This document shows, in pieces, positions 8,288 to 15,405 of a DNA stretch of 64,000 nucleotides (position 1 is its first letter; each line of letters starts with the position of its first letter). Origin of the DNA: Pseudomonadota bacterium (GTDB lineage: Bacteria > Pseudomonadota > Alphaproteobacteria > Sphingomonadales > Sphingomonadaceae). Below the pieces are notes generated by a model. The model ran no database searches. It worked only from the letters and a program-made list of their open reading frames with translations, and was not told the DNA's origin. Made by a program: the position numbers and the translations under genes. The stretch is from positions 124,001 through 188,000 of the forward strand of contig JAEWZX010000042.1 in the NCBI GenBank assembly GCA_023394965.1, in the 5' to 3' direction.

Positions 8288-9142
8288 TTACGCCGCGCTG
8301 TGCATTTGCTCTTCATCTGCGGTTTCGGCAGCACGCTGTTCTTGCGGAATGCGACCGAAGATCGGCCACGCCAGCTGTTCGCCGAGCGAGGTTTCGGGCA
8401 AGTTTTCCACGCCATAGCTGGTGGGATAGTTCCGGGTGATCTTGGCCGTGCCAAAAAGAACATCCCAGAAAAACAGCAGATTTCCGTAATTGCCCTTGTA
8501 GTGGACCGCCGGATCGCTGGCATGACGGCCGTGATGGGCATGATGCGTGGCCGGGGTGGAAACGGTCCGTTCGACCAGCCACATTACCGGTGACAGCCAC
8601 GCGATCCGATACAGCGGCCGGTCCCAGGCAAGGTCCGAATGCGCACCGGTAATCACCGCCAGCTTGACCACGATATAGCCCGCATAGACCCAGCCCAGCC
8701 CAAGATAGATCAGCACACCCGACAGCCAGATGCCCGGCATCATGGCGTAGTAGAACAGATTGTTCCGATAGACGAGCCGCACGCTCATGTAGCGCGCATT
8801 GTGGTGCGGGCGATGCAGATTGTAGAGCCAGGGAAAGCTGTGCGCCGCGCGGTGCCACCAATATTGCATCATGTCGTCGAGCAGCAGAAACAGCGCGATC
8901 GCGGCAAAGACATTCAGCCCGGCCAGCGCCCCGGAATAATCAGGGGCGATCAGTCCGGCCAGTGCTGCCGAAGCGAACAGGATCATCGGCTGGGTCAGGC
9001 CAAGCAGCACGATGATGCTGACAGCCTCCACGATGCCGTCGTCCCGCGTCTGTTCGGGTTTGGAAAACAGGTTGGAACGCCACAGTTCGAGCAGGGCGAA
9101 GCCCAGATAGATGGCGATGATGGCAATGGTGGATGCGGACAC
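8288..9142 (-). CDS. sterol desaturase/fatty acid hydroxylase family membrane protein
   Basis: Integral membrane di-iron oxygenase of 284 residues with four to five hydrophobic segments and the three His boxes of the fatty acid hydroxylase superfamily: WWHRAAH, LHRPHHN and HHAHHG. Starts with GTG at 9142, preceded by GGGAGAGAG. Family members hydroxylate or desaturate sterols, carotenoids, sphingoid bases or alkylglycerols; the substrate here is not determined, although the sphingolipid genes nearby make a lipid substrate reasonable. Divergent from a CRP-type regulator with only 63 bases between starts, so the two promoters must overlap. Confidence 0.88.
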   Translation of the reverse strand: MSASTIAIIAIYLGFALLELWRSNLFSKPEQTRDDGIVEAVSIIVLLGLTQPMILFASAALAGLIAPDYSGALAGLNVFAAIALFLLLDDMMQYWWHRAAHSFPWLYNLHRPHHNARYMSVRLVYRNNLFYYAMMPGIWLSGVLIYLGLGWVYAGYIVVKLAVITGAHSDLAWDRPLYRIAWLSPVMWLVERTVSTPATHHAHHGRHASDPAVHYKGNYGNLLFFWDVLFGTAKITRNYPTSYGVENLPETSLGEQLAWPIFGRIPQEQRAAETADEEQMHSAA

Positions 9143-9205
9143 AGGCTCTCTCCCCCGATGGGCATTCTTGTCGGCCAGCCTTCTACCCTTTACGAAGGCT
9201 CAAGA

Positions 9206-9892
9206 ATGTCCAGAATTTTACAATTGGAGGCAACCCGCCGGTCGCTGGTGACGCCGATGCTGTTTTCGGCGCTCGACAGCGATTTGCAGGCCCATCTCAT
9301 CCGTATCTCTTACTATCGGGAATTTGCCGACGGGCAGATCATCCAGCAACGCGGCGATCCGCCAGATGGGTTCTGGTTGATAGACCAGGGAGCGGTGCGC
9401 GTGGGGCAATTCCTGCCCGATGGCGAATTTCGGGCAGTGGCGCTGCTCGGCCCCGGCGATTCCTATGGCGAACTGGCCGTGTTTGCGAACAAGCCGCGGA
9501 TCGTTGATGCCGTGTCGCGCGGGGACAGTCGGCTGCGACTGATTGCGGCGGCCCCCTTTCTCGATGCGTTAACGAATTATCCGGCCTCAAGCGGCGCGTT
9601 GCTGGGCGCGCTATCGGAACAGTTGCAGGATACGCTGTCGATTCTTGCGGGTCTGCGCCGCGGAACCAATCCGCAGCGCCTCGCCGGGCTGCTCGCCACC
9701 ATGGCCGGCGATACCTCCGGCGCTGCCGATGTCGCCATCACCCAACAGGAGCTGGCAGACCTTCTGGGTGTAACCCGCGCCACCGCCAATGCGGCCCTGC
9801 GCGATTTGCAGACACGCCAGCTAATCGACCGCGGATATGGCACGATCCACATCCCCGACCGCAACGCTCTCGCCGAGCACGCCCTGAGATAG
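9206..9892 (+). CDS. Crp/Fnr family transcriptional regulator
   Basis: Regulator of 228 residues: N-terminal cyclic-nucleotide-binding-like beta roll (about 15-125, with GEFRAVALLGPGDSYGELAVF) and a C-terminal winged helix (about 150-220) whose recognition helix is in ITQQELADLLGVTRATANAALRDL. No N-terminal Cys cluster is present, so it is not an oxygen-sensing Fnr. The start at 9206 follows a clear change from non-family sequence. It is transcribed away from the sterol desaturase gene across a 63-base gap, so direct control of that gene is plausible. Converges on the histidine kinase gene with 3 bases between stops. Ligand unknown. Confidence 0.88.
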   Translation: MSRILQLEATRRSLVTPMLFSALDSDLQAHLIRISYYREFADGQIIQQRGDPPDGFWLIDQGAVRVGQFLPDGEFRAVALLGPGDSYGELAVFANKPRIVDAVSRGDSRLRLIAAAPFLDALTNYPASSGALLGALSEQLQDTLSILAGLRRGTNPQRLAGLLATMAGDTSGAADVAITQQELADLLGVTRATANAALRDLQTRQLIDRGYGTIHIPDRNALAEHALR

Positions 9893-9895
9893 TGC

Positions 9896-10990
9896 TCAGT
9901 CCTGTGAGCGGATGGGGATGCGGACGAGCATGCAGCAGCCCGCTTCCGCGCGATCGTGAATTTCCACGATGCCGTCATGCAGATTGGCTATCCGCTGGCA
10001 GGTGGTCAGGCCCAGACCAAGACCCATCGTGTCGCTGCCTTTCACGAACTTCGTGAACACGCGCTCTTTCAGATCGTCGGCAATTCCCACGCCATTGTCC
10101 GCCACGTAGAACAGATGTTCGCCATCGCTTTGCGCGTAATGGATAGTGATGACGATATGGGGAACGCCGGCATATTTGATCGAATTTTCGATCAGATTCT
10201 GGAACAGTTGCCGCATCAGATCCGGTTCGACCACCGCGGTCGGCAGGCGGGCGACATGCAGATCGCAATTGGCCGCGTCTATCTGTGCCGAAAGATTGAA
10301 GCGCACCTCTTCCAACAGCAGGTTCAGATCGCAGGGCACGAAAGAAAGATTTGCGCCGTCGGTGTCCGCTGCCTTGAGCATGGCCGTGATCGATCGGCTC
10401 AGTCCCATCGCGCTTTCGCGCGCGGCCTTCAGCACCATCGTGCCCCGTTCGCCCAGCACAGTGCCCTGGTCGCGTTCGATCAGGTTCAACCCGCTGACGA
10501 TATTGGCAATGGGATTGCGCAGGTCGTGGGCAATCGAGTTCGAATAGGATTTGAGTTGCGCATTGACCCGGACCAGCCGCCGCTCACGCTCCGCAAGCAC
10601 CGAAATATTGCTGGAAATGCAGACCAGCCGCCGTTCCCCACTGGCAAGCGTAACGGCATATTTGCGGGTCAGCAGCGTGACCTTCTTCCCCTCCCAATTC
10701 GTCAGTTCCTCGACGATTTCGGAAGCCCCTTCGCGCAGGGCACGGCGGTCTTCGCGCAAAAAGAGGTCGGCTTCTTCCGCCGTGAAGCTTTCCGCCGTGG
10801 TCGATCCGATCAGTTGATCCCGCTCGTCCGGTGGATAGAGCGAGCGGAAAGCCGTGTTGGCATAGACGATGCGGCTTTCCTCATCCTTGACGAAAATGAG
10901 ATTGGGTTCGTTATCGATGATGAATTCGAGCAGCGCATCATCATCCGCGATCTGCGAGCTGTCCCGCTTGGTCGCTTCCGGGAAGGACAT
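9896..10990 (-). CDS. PAS domain-containing sensor histidine kinase
   Basis: Cytoplasmic kinase of 364 residues with no membrane segment. A PAS domain spans about 20-135 (FIIDNEPNLIFVKDEESRI, then the PAC-like segment). The H-box is SNSIAHDLRNPI with phosphoacceptor His155; the N-box is LFQNLIENSIKYAG, G1 is DNGVGI and G2 is GLGLGLTTC. No response regulator gene is adjacent, so it is an orphan kinase; its partner, possibly a single-domain regulator such as DivK, is unknown. A 17-codon reading frame ends in a TGATG overlap with its start and may control its translation. Confidence 0.9.
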   Translation of the reverse strand: MSFPEATKRDSSQIADDDALLEFIIDNEPNLIFVKDEESRIVYANTAFRSLYPPDERDQLIGSTTAESFTAEEADLFLREDRRALREGASEIVEELTNWEGKKVTLLTRKYAVTLASGERRLVCISSNISVLAERERRLVRVNAQLKSYSNSIAHDLRNPIANIVSGLNLIERDQGTVLGERGTMVLKAARESAMGLSRSITAMLKAADTDGANLSFVPCDLNLLLEEVRFNLSAQIDAANCDLHVARLPTAVVEPDLMRQLFQNLIENSIKYAGVPHIVITIHYAQSDGEHLFYVADNGVGIADDLKERVFTKFVKGSDTMGLGLGLTTCQRIANLHDGIVEIHDRAEAGCCMLVRIPIRSQD

Positions 10991-11043
10991 CAGCCCAATC
11001 CGCCACGCTGAATGGGCAGCATCACACGGTTCTTCGTCATCAT
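10990..11043 (-). CDS. possible 17-residue leader peptide of the histidine kinase
   Basis: Reading on the minus strand from ATG at 11043 gives MMTKNRVMLPIQRGGLG and a TGA whose last base is the first base of the kinase start codon (TGATG). Such an overlap is typical of translational coupling. The upstream ribosome site is weak (GGGGGCT). It may be a leader peptide or chance; there is no coding statistic to use at this length. Confidence 0.35.
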   Translation of the reverse strand: MMTKNRVMLPIQRGGLG

Positions 11044-11051
11044 AGCCCCCG

Positions 11052-11100
11052 CCCCTGGAATTATGCCGTTATACTAGACGCTTAAGCACGATTCCAGGGG
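11052..11100. repeat. 10-bp inverted repeat upstream of the histidine kinase
   Basis: CCCCTGGAAT at 11052-11061 and ATTCCAGGGG at 11091-11100 are perfect complements separated by 29 bases, directly in the promoter region of the kinase gene. It may be a regulator binding site or an mRNA hairpin. The rest of the 11101-11226 gap holds only short weak inverted repeats (for example CAAAT/ATTTG at 11111-11126) and no gene that I can support. Confidence 0.5.
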
Positions 11101-11226
11101 GCATACCAGATCAAATTCTTCGATTTGGTAAAGCCCCAGGCAGGGGAGAAGCCGGATGCCAGCAGGATTGAGCCCTGCCCCGCCAACCCGCCCCGTCACG
11201 CTGTCGCCAGTATGGCAGAACAAGGC

Positions 11227-12126
11227 TCAGGCAGCAGGGTGCAGTCCGGCCGTTACCGCCTGACGCACCGGTTTGACCGGTATGCGCAGATAGGCGACGC
11301 CATTGTCTTCCGCTTCGGGGAATTTGCCTGCGCGAATGTTCACCTGCACCGATGGAAGCAACAGGCGCGGTACGGCCAGATCGGCATCGCGCGCTTCGCG
11401 CATGGCGACGAAGTCGTCCTCGCTTACCCCGTCGTGCACATGCACGCTGGCATCCCGCTGTGCGCCCACCGTGGTCTCCCAGGCATAGCTATCCCGCCCA
11501 GGGGCTTTGTAGTCGTGGCACATGAACAGTCGTGTTTGTTTCGGCAGGGCCAGAAGCCGCCGGATCGAGCGATAGAGCTGGCGCGCATCGCCGCCGGGAA
11601 AGTCGGCCCGCGCCGTGCCATAGTCCGGCATGAACAAGGTATCGCCGACGAACACCGCATCACCGATCCGATAGGCAATATCGGCCGGGGTGTGGCCGGG
11701 CACATGCAGCACTTCGACCTCCAGCTCTCCCAGTAGGAAGCGTTCACCATCGGCGAACAGGCGATCGAAATCCGACCCGTCGGTTTTCAGATCATTGAGG
11801 CCGAAGACCGGACGGAAGATCTTCTGCACCTTGCGGATGTCTTCGCCAATGCCGATCGCCGCCCCGGTCTGCGCCTTGATGAAAGGCGCGGCGGACAGAT
11901 GGTCGGCATGGGCATGGGTTTCCAACACCCAGTCGAGCGTAACACCCTCTTCCTGCGCTGCCGCCAGAATTGCCTCGGCCGAGCGGATGTCGGCCTGCCC
12001 GGCCGCAAGATCGAAATCGAGCACCGGATCGATCACCGCCCCACGCATGCTGGCCGGGTCCCAGACAAGATAGCTGACCGTATTGGTCGGCTCATCAAAG
12101 AAAGCGCGGATTTGCGGGGGAGTCAT
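11227..12126 (-). CDS. MBL-fold metallo-hydrolase, persulfide dioxygenase-like (Blh/SdoA type)
   Basis: Metallo-beta-lactamase fold of 299 residues with the metal motif THAHADH (His71, His73, Asp75, His76), VPGHTPADIAYRIGDAVFVGDTLF, DFPGGDA and CHDY motifs characteristic of ETHE1-like persulfide dioxygenases and the Blh protein of the BigR operon. These oxidise glutathione persulfide to sulfite. It is divergent from a BigR/SqrR-like ArsR repressor and lies beside rhodanese and TauE/SafE genes, so a role in sulfide and persulfide detoxification is well supported by context. Intracellular; no signal peptide. Confidence 0.9.
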   Translation of the reverse strand: MTPPQIRAFFDEPTNTVSYLVWDPASMRGAVIDPVLDFDLAAGQADIRSAEAILAAAQEEGVTLDWVLETHAHADHLSAAPFIKAQTGAAIGIGEDIRKVQKIFRPVFGLNDLKTDGSDFDRLFADGERFLLGELEVEVLHVPGHTPADIAYRIGDAVFVGDTLFMPDYGTARADFPGGDARQLYRSIRRLLALPKQTRLFMCHDYKAPGRDSYAWETTVGAQRDASVHVHDGVSEDDFVAMREARDADLAVPRLLLPSVQVNIRAGKFPEAEDNGVAYLRIPVKPVRQAVTAGLHPAA

Positions 12127-12150
12127 GGTGGTGTCCTTTCTCGAATGCCC

Positions 12151-12178
12151 TTGACATATATTAGCTACTCCTTATTTA
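12151..12178 (+). promoter_or_regulatory. promoter for the ArsR-rhodanese-TauE operon
   Basis: TTGACA at 12151-12156, a 16-base spacer and TATTTA at 12173-12178. The first ATG of the ArsR gene follows only 10 bases after the -10 box, so the transcript would be almost leaderless. AT-rich half-sites (ATTAGCTA, TTTAGCAA) lie within the promoter, between the divergent genes, and are candidate ArsR operators. Confidence 0.6.
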
Positions 12179-12188
12179 GCAAGTCCTA

Positions 12189-12533
12189 ATGAATAGACCA
12201 CCATCCTCTCCCGTCTTTCCGCCCATGGACCTTGCCACATTCGAAGCGAATGCCGGCGCGGTGGCCGAACTGCTCAAGGCGCTTGGCAATACGCGGCGGC
12301 TGATGATCATGTGCAAGCTTGCCGAACATGGCGAAATGCGTGTGGGCGAGCTGGCCGAAGAGGTCGGCCTCGGCCAGTCGGCGCTGTCGCAGCATCTGGC
12401 CAGATTGCGGGCGGAGGATCTGGTGGCCTTCCGGCGCGAGTCGCAATCGCTGTGGTACCGGATCGCCGATCCCCGCTGCGAGACTTTGCTGGCCACGCTT
12501 CACCACCTCTATTGCGAGGAGCCTTCGAAATGA
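12189..12533 (+). CDS. ArsR-family persulfide-sensing repressor (BigR/SqrR-like)
   Basis: Winged-helix repressor of 114 residues with the ArsR core LLKALGNTRRLMIMCKLAEHGEM and recognition helix GLGQSALSQHLARLRAEDLV. Two cysteines, Cys42 in IMCKL and Cys109 in HHLYCEE, correspond in spacing to the Cys41/Cys107 pair of SqrR that forms a tetrasulfide link with persulfides; this places it in the BigR/SqrR group rather than metal sensors. An alternative start at 12225 would shorten it by 12 residues. Divergent from its likely target, the MBL gene, and coupled (ATGA) to the rhodanese gene. Confidence 0.88.
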   Translation: MNRPPSSPVFPPMDLATFEANAGAVAELLKALGNTRRLMIMCKLAEHGEMRVGELAEEVGLGQSALSQHLARLRAEDLVAFRRESQSLWYRIADPRCETLLATLHHLYCEEPSK

Positions 12534-13042
12534 GCCTTCCCACAATCTCTCCCGCCACCGCCCGTGACATGATGGACCGGGGAGCCCGGCTGATCGACAT
12601 TCGCGGTGCCGACGAATTCGCCCGGTCCCATGCGCAGGGCGCGGAAAGCCACCCGCTCGACACGCTGGGCCCGGTGACGGGCGAAGCGCCGGTTGTATTC
12701 CTGTGCCGTTCAGGCATGCGCACCAGCACCAATTCGGCGCGGTTGGCTTCCCTGCGCGAAGGCGAGGCCTATTGCCTGGAAGGCGGGCTGGATGCCTGGC
12801 GCAAGGCGGGCCTGCCGGTCGAAGAAGACCGCAAGGCCCCGCTGGAGATCATGCGCCAGGTGCAGATCGCTGCGGGACTGCTGGTACTGACTGGCGTGAT
12901 CCTGGGCTTTGCCGTGGCACCCGGCTGGTTCGGCCTTTCCGCTTTCGTGGGTGCCGGGCTTACCTTTGCCGGGGTGACCGGCTGGTGCGGCATGGCAAGC
13001 CTGCTGGCGCTGATGCCGTGGAACCGGTCCGCGACGGCCTGA
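12530..13042 (+). CDS. rhodanese domain protein fused to DUF2892 membrane domain
   Basis: Protein of 170 residues: a rhodanese domain (about 5-105) with active-site Cys59 in the loop FLCRSGMRTS, followed by a C-terminal DUF2892-type pair of membrane helices (about 110-165, VTGWCGMASLLALMPW). Rhodaneses transfer sulfane sulfur; the membrane tail anchors the domain to the inner face of the cytoplasmic membrane. Start overlaps the ArsR stop by 4 bases, so it belongs to the persulfide-responsive operon. Confidence 0.9.
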   Translation: MSLPTISPATARDMMDRGARLIDIRGADEFARSHAQGAESHPLDTLGPVTGEAPVVFLCRSGMRTSTNSARLASLREGEAYCLEGGLDAWRKAGLPVEEDRKAPLEIMRQVQIAAGLLVLTGVILGFAVAPGWFGLSAFVGAGLTFAGVTGWCGMASLLALMPWNRSATA

Positions 13043-13049
13043 GCCTTCG

Positions 13050-13844
13050 ATGCCCATCCCCGATTTTGCCCTGCCCGCGCTGCTATCGGGCGCGCTGATC
13101 GGCTTCGTGCTGGCGCTGGTCGGCGGGGGCGGGTCGATCCTGGCCGTCCCGCTGCTGGTCTATTTCGTCGGTGTCGGGCAGCCGCATATGGCAATCGGCA
13201 CGGCGGCGGTGGCGGTGACGCTGAACGCCGTCACCGGACTGGTCGGCCATGCGCGGGCGGGCAATGTCCGCTGGGCCTGCGCTGCCTCTTTCGCGCTGGC
13301 CGGAATGGTTGGCGCAGCGGCGGGGGCGGAAGCGGGCAAGGCCTTCGACGGGGACAGGCTGCTGGCCCTTTTCGGCGTGCTGATGGTGGTGGTCGGCGCG
13401 CTGATGCTGCGCCGGCGCGGGGGCGGGGAAAATCCCGATGTGCGGATGACCCGGGCGACCGCGCGGCCGCTGCTGCGGCGGATCGTGCCGACCGGTTTTC
13501 TGGTCGGGGTGATGGCCGGGTTTTTCGGGATCGGTGGCGGGTTTCTGATTGTGCCGGGGCTGGTCTTTGCCACTGCCATGCCGGTCTCGCTCGCCATCGG
13601 CAGTTCGCTGCTGGTGGTCACCGCGCTGGGCGCGACGACGGCAGTGTCCTATGCCCTGTCGGGGCTGGTCGACTGGGTGCTGATCGTCTGGATGCTGGCG
13701 GGCGGCATCGGCGGCACTTTACTGGGCCGTCTGGCGGGCAGAAAACTGGCGAATCACAAGCGGATACTGGAGCTGGGCTTTGCCGCCGTGGTCATCGCGA
13801 TCGGCCTGGGAATCGCTGCCGAAGGCATCGCCAAACTGGTCTAG
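13050..13844 (+). CDS. TauE/SafE family sulfite exporter
   Basis: Integral membrane protein of 264 residues with about eight hydrophobic segments and the paired TauE/SafE signatures GFVLALVGGGGSILAVPLLVYF near the N-terminus and GFLVGVMAGFFGIGGGFLIVPGLV in the second half. Family members export sulfite, sulfoacetate or related anions. It follows the rhodanese gene by 7 bases, so the likely job is removal of sulfite produced by the persulfide dioxygenase-like enzyme (inference from context). Its stop overlaps the stop of the convergent DedA-like gene. Confidence 0.92.
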   Translation: MPIPDFALPALLSGALIGFVLALVGGGGSILAVPLLVYFVGVGQPHMAIGTAAVAVTLNAVTGLVGHARAGNVRWACAASFALAGMVGAAAGAEAGKAFDGDRLLALFGVLMVVVGALMLRRRGGGENPDVRMTRATARPLLRRIVPTGFLVGVMAGFFGIGGGFLIVPGLVFATAMPVSLAIGSSLLVVTALGATTAVSYALSGLVDWVLIVWMLAGGIGGTLLGRLAGRKLANHKRILELGFAAVVIAIGLGIAAEGIAKLV

Positions 13845-14509
13845 CGCGGCTGCGCCAGAGTGGCATTGGCGCACACCCCGCCGTCTTCGCTGCTGCCGCC
13901 GAGCTGGGTCAGCACCAGCACCCCGCCGACCAGCAGCACCACGAACACCGTGGTCACTGTTCCGAGATACTTGTCGATCACCCGCTTGATCGGGGCACCG
14001 AACACGCGGAACAGTATGCCCACCGTCATGAAGATCAGCGCGCGGGCGAACAGGCTGGAGAGCAGGAAGGTCACCAGATTCATCCCGACGAAACCGGCGG
14101 TGATCGTCAGCAGCTTGAACGGCACCGGCGTTGCCCCGGCGATCAGAATCGCTTCGAAATCATATTCGCGCAGATGGCAGGCCGCGACCGGAAAGGCATC
14201 GGTCAGGCCCAGCGCGCCGATCAGCCATACGCCCACCGTATCGTAAAGCCCCCAGCCGATCGCATAGCCGAGCAGCGCCCCCGCCACCGAAGCCAGCGTG
14301 GCGACCAGGGCGAATTTCACCGCCTTTTTCGGTTCGGCCAGGCACATCAGCCCCAGCAGCGGATGCGGCGGGATCGGGAAGAAGGAGGATTCGACGAAGC
14401 AGAAGAACGCCAGCCACCACACCGCATGGGGATGGGCGGCCTTGTCCATCGTCCAGTTGTAGAGCCCGCGCAGCGGTTTCATGATCATCTGTGTGGAAAT
14501 CCCTCGCAT
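13841..14509 (-). CDS. YqaA/DedA-like membrane protein
   Basis: Inner-membrane protein with about five hydrophobic segments and the SNARE-associated/VTT pattern: FCFVESSFFPIPPHPLLGLM, GALLGYAIGWGLYD, and ILIAGATPVPFKLLTITAGFVGMNLVTFLLSS. This matches the YqaA branch of the DedA family, implicated in membrane lipid or proton-motive-force homeostasis. Starts at 14488 or 14482 are also possible; the N-terminus is not decided by a clear ribosome site. It ends on the stop of the TauE gene (4-base overlap) and borders the GTA cluster. Confidence 0.82.
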   Translation of the reverse strand: MRGISTQMIMKPLRGLYNWTMDKAAHPHAVWWLAFFCFVESSFFPIPPHPLLGLMCLAEPKKAVKFALVATLASVAGALLGYAIGWGLYDTVGVWLIGALGLTDAFPVAACHLREYDFEAILIAGATPVPFKLLTITAGFVGMNLVTFLLSSLFARALIFMTVGILFRVFGAPIKRVIDKYLGTVTTVFVVLLVGGVLVLTQLGGSSEDGGVCANATLAQPR

Positions 14510-14587
14510 CCCGGAAGTGCGGGTGGATTAGGCGAGCTTCAGCCTGTTGGCAATCATCTGCGATATAACCTATTTGGCACTTTTTTA

Positions 14588-14616
14588 TTGACATCGTAAC
14601 GCTGTTTGGGTACATA
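14588..14616 (+). promoter_or_regulatory. promoter upstream of the GTA cluster
   Basis: TTGACA at 14588-14593, 17-base spacer and TACATA at 14611-14616, in an AT-rich island of otherwise GC-rich sequence. It points into the terminase genes. Transcription would start near 14623, just before a strong intrinsic terminator. Confidence 0.65.
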
Positions 14617-14646
14617 AACAGAACATCGCGATGGTGTGATTCGAAC

Positions 14647-14688
14647 GGGCGGGGCCGGGTTCAGACGAACCGGGCCACCGCCCTTTTT
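14647..14688 (+). terminator. intrinsic terminator or attenuator in the GTA leader
   Basis: GGGCGGGGCCGGGTTC pairs with GAACCGGGCCACCGCCC around a four-base loop (one bulge), followed by TTTTT at 14684-14688. It stands between the promoter at 14588 and the first GTA gene at 14725, so full-length transcripts must read through it. Confidence 0.75.
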
Positions 14689-14724
14689 CGTGCCCGCCAT
14701 CGCCGCATAGGAAAGGAGCCCGCA

Positions 14725-15405
14725 ATGACCAGCATCGACGATACCGGCGCCCCGCCCTGGGCCGCGCCCTTCCTGGCCGCGCTGAAAACCGGCGGGGGCG
14801 TGCGCGCCGCCGCGCGGGCGGCGGGGGTGGCGAGTTCCACGCCCTATCATCTGCGCCGCAGCAATCAGGCCTTTCGCGAGGCGTGGGATGCGATCCAGCC
14901 GGTCGATGGCCGCCAGCCCAGACGCGCCGCCGTGCCGCTGGGCCTGCGCGATGCGGAACGGATCGACGTGTTTCTGCAGGAACTGGCCGAAACATCGCAT
15001 GTGAAGGCCGCGGCGGCGGTGGCCGATCTGCCCGTCACCCGCATCTATCGCCTGCGCCGCACCGATCCCGATTTCGCCCGCCGCTGGTATGCCGCGCTGG
15101 CCGATGGCTACGACAATCTGGAAATGGAGCTGCTGCACCGGCTGCGCAGCGGCGAAAGCCCCGACGAGGGGTCGGGCGACGGTGCGCCGCGCCGCAAGTT
15201 CGACACCGCCACCGCACTGCGCTGCCTGAGCGCGCATCGCGAAAATGTGGCGCGCGAAAAGGGCCGCCGCACACTGGCCGACGAAGTGGCCACCATCGCA
15301 TCGATCAATGCCAAGATCGATGCCATGCGCGCCCGCGCCCGGGCGGCCGATGTCGCCGTGCGCAGGGCCCGCCGTGCCGCCGCCCGGGCGCGCGACAATG
15401 GGTAG
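14725..15405 (+). CDS. GTA terminase small subunit-like protein
   Basis: Protein of 226 residues with two helix-turn-helix-like motifs, GGVRAAARAAGVASSTPYHLRR (about 25-46) and SHVKAAAAVADLPVTRIYRLRR (about 91-112), each followed by an acidic/aromatic segment, and a basic coiled C-terminus rich in Arg and Ala. This tandem HTH layout plus position directly before TerL fits the TerS role in DNA recognition and packaging (gp1 in the R. capsulatus GTA). Preceded by GAAAGGAG. Its stop lies 8 bases inside the TerL gene. Sequence similarity to gp1 was not computed, so the call depends on domain type and order. Confidence 0.75.
   Translation: MTSIDDTGAPPWAAPFLAALKTGGGVRAAARAAGVASSTPYHLRRSNQAFREAWDAIQPVDGRQPRRAAVPLGLRDAERIDVFLQELAETSHVKAAAAVADLPVTRIYRLRRTDPDFARRWYAALADGYDNLEMELLHRLRSGESPDEGSGDGAPRRKFDTATALRCLSAHRENVAREKGRRTLADEVATIASINAKIDAMRARARAADVAVRRARRAAARARDNG

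Noticed and set aside
8238..8290. GC-rich inverted repeat between OsmC and sterol desaturase as bidirectional terminator.
   Set aside because: Stem is imperfect and no U run lies on either side; mentioned only as a possibility in the OsmC entry.
14635..14665. GATTCGAAC motif on the plus strand (GTTCGAATC on minus), like a tRNA T-loop, next to the GTA cluster, a possible att site.
   Set aside because: The flanking five bases on each side do not pair, and no acceptor stem or anticodon arm can be drawn; it lies in the GTA leader and no second copy was seen at 30.5 kb.
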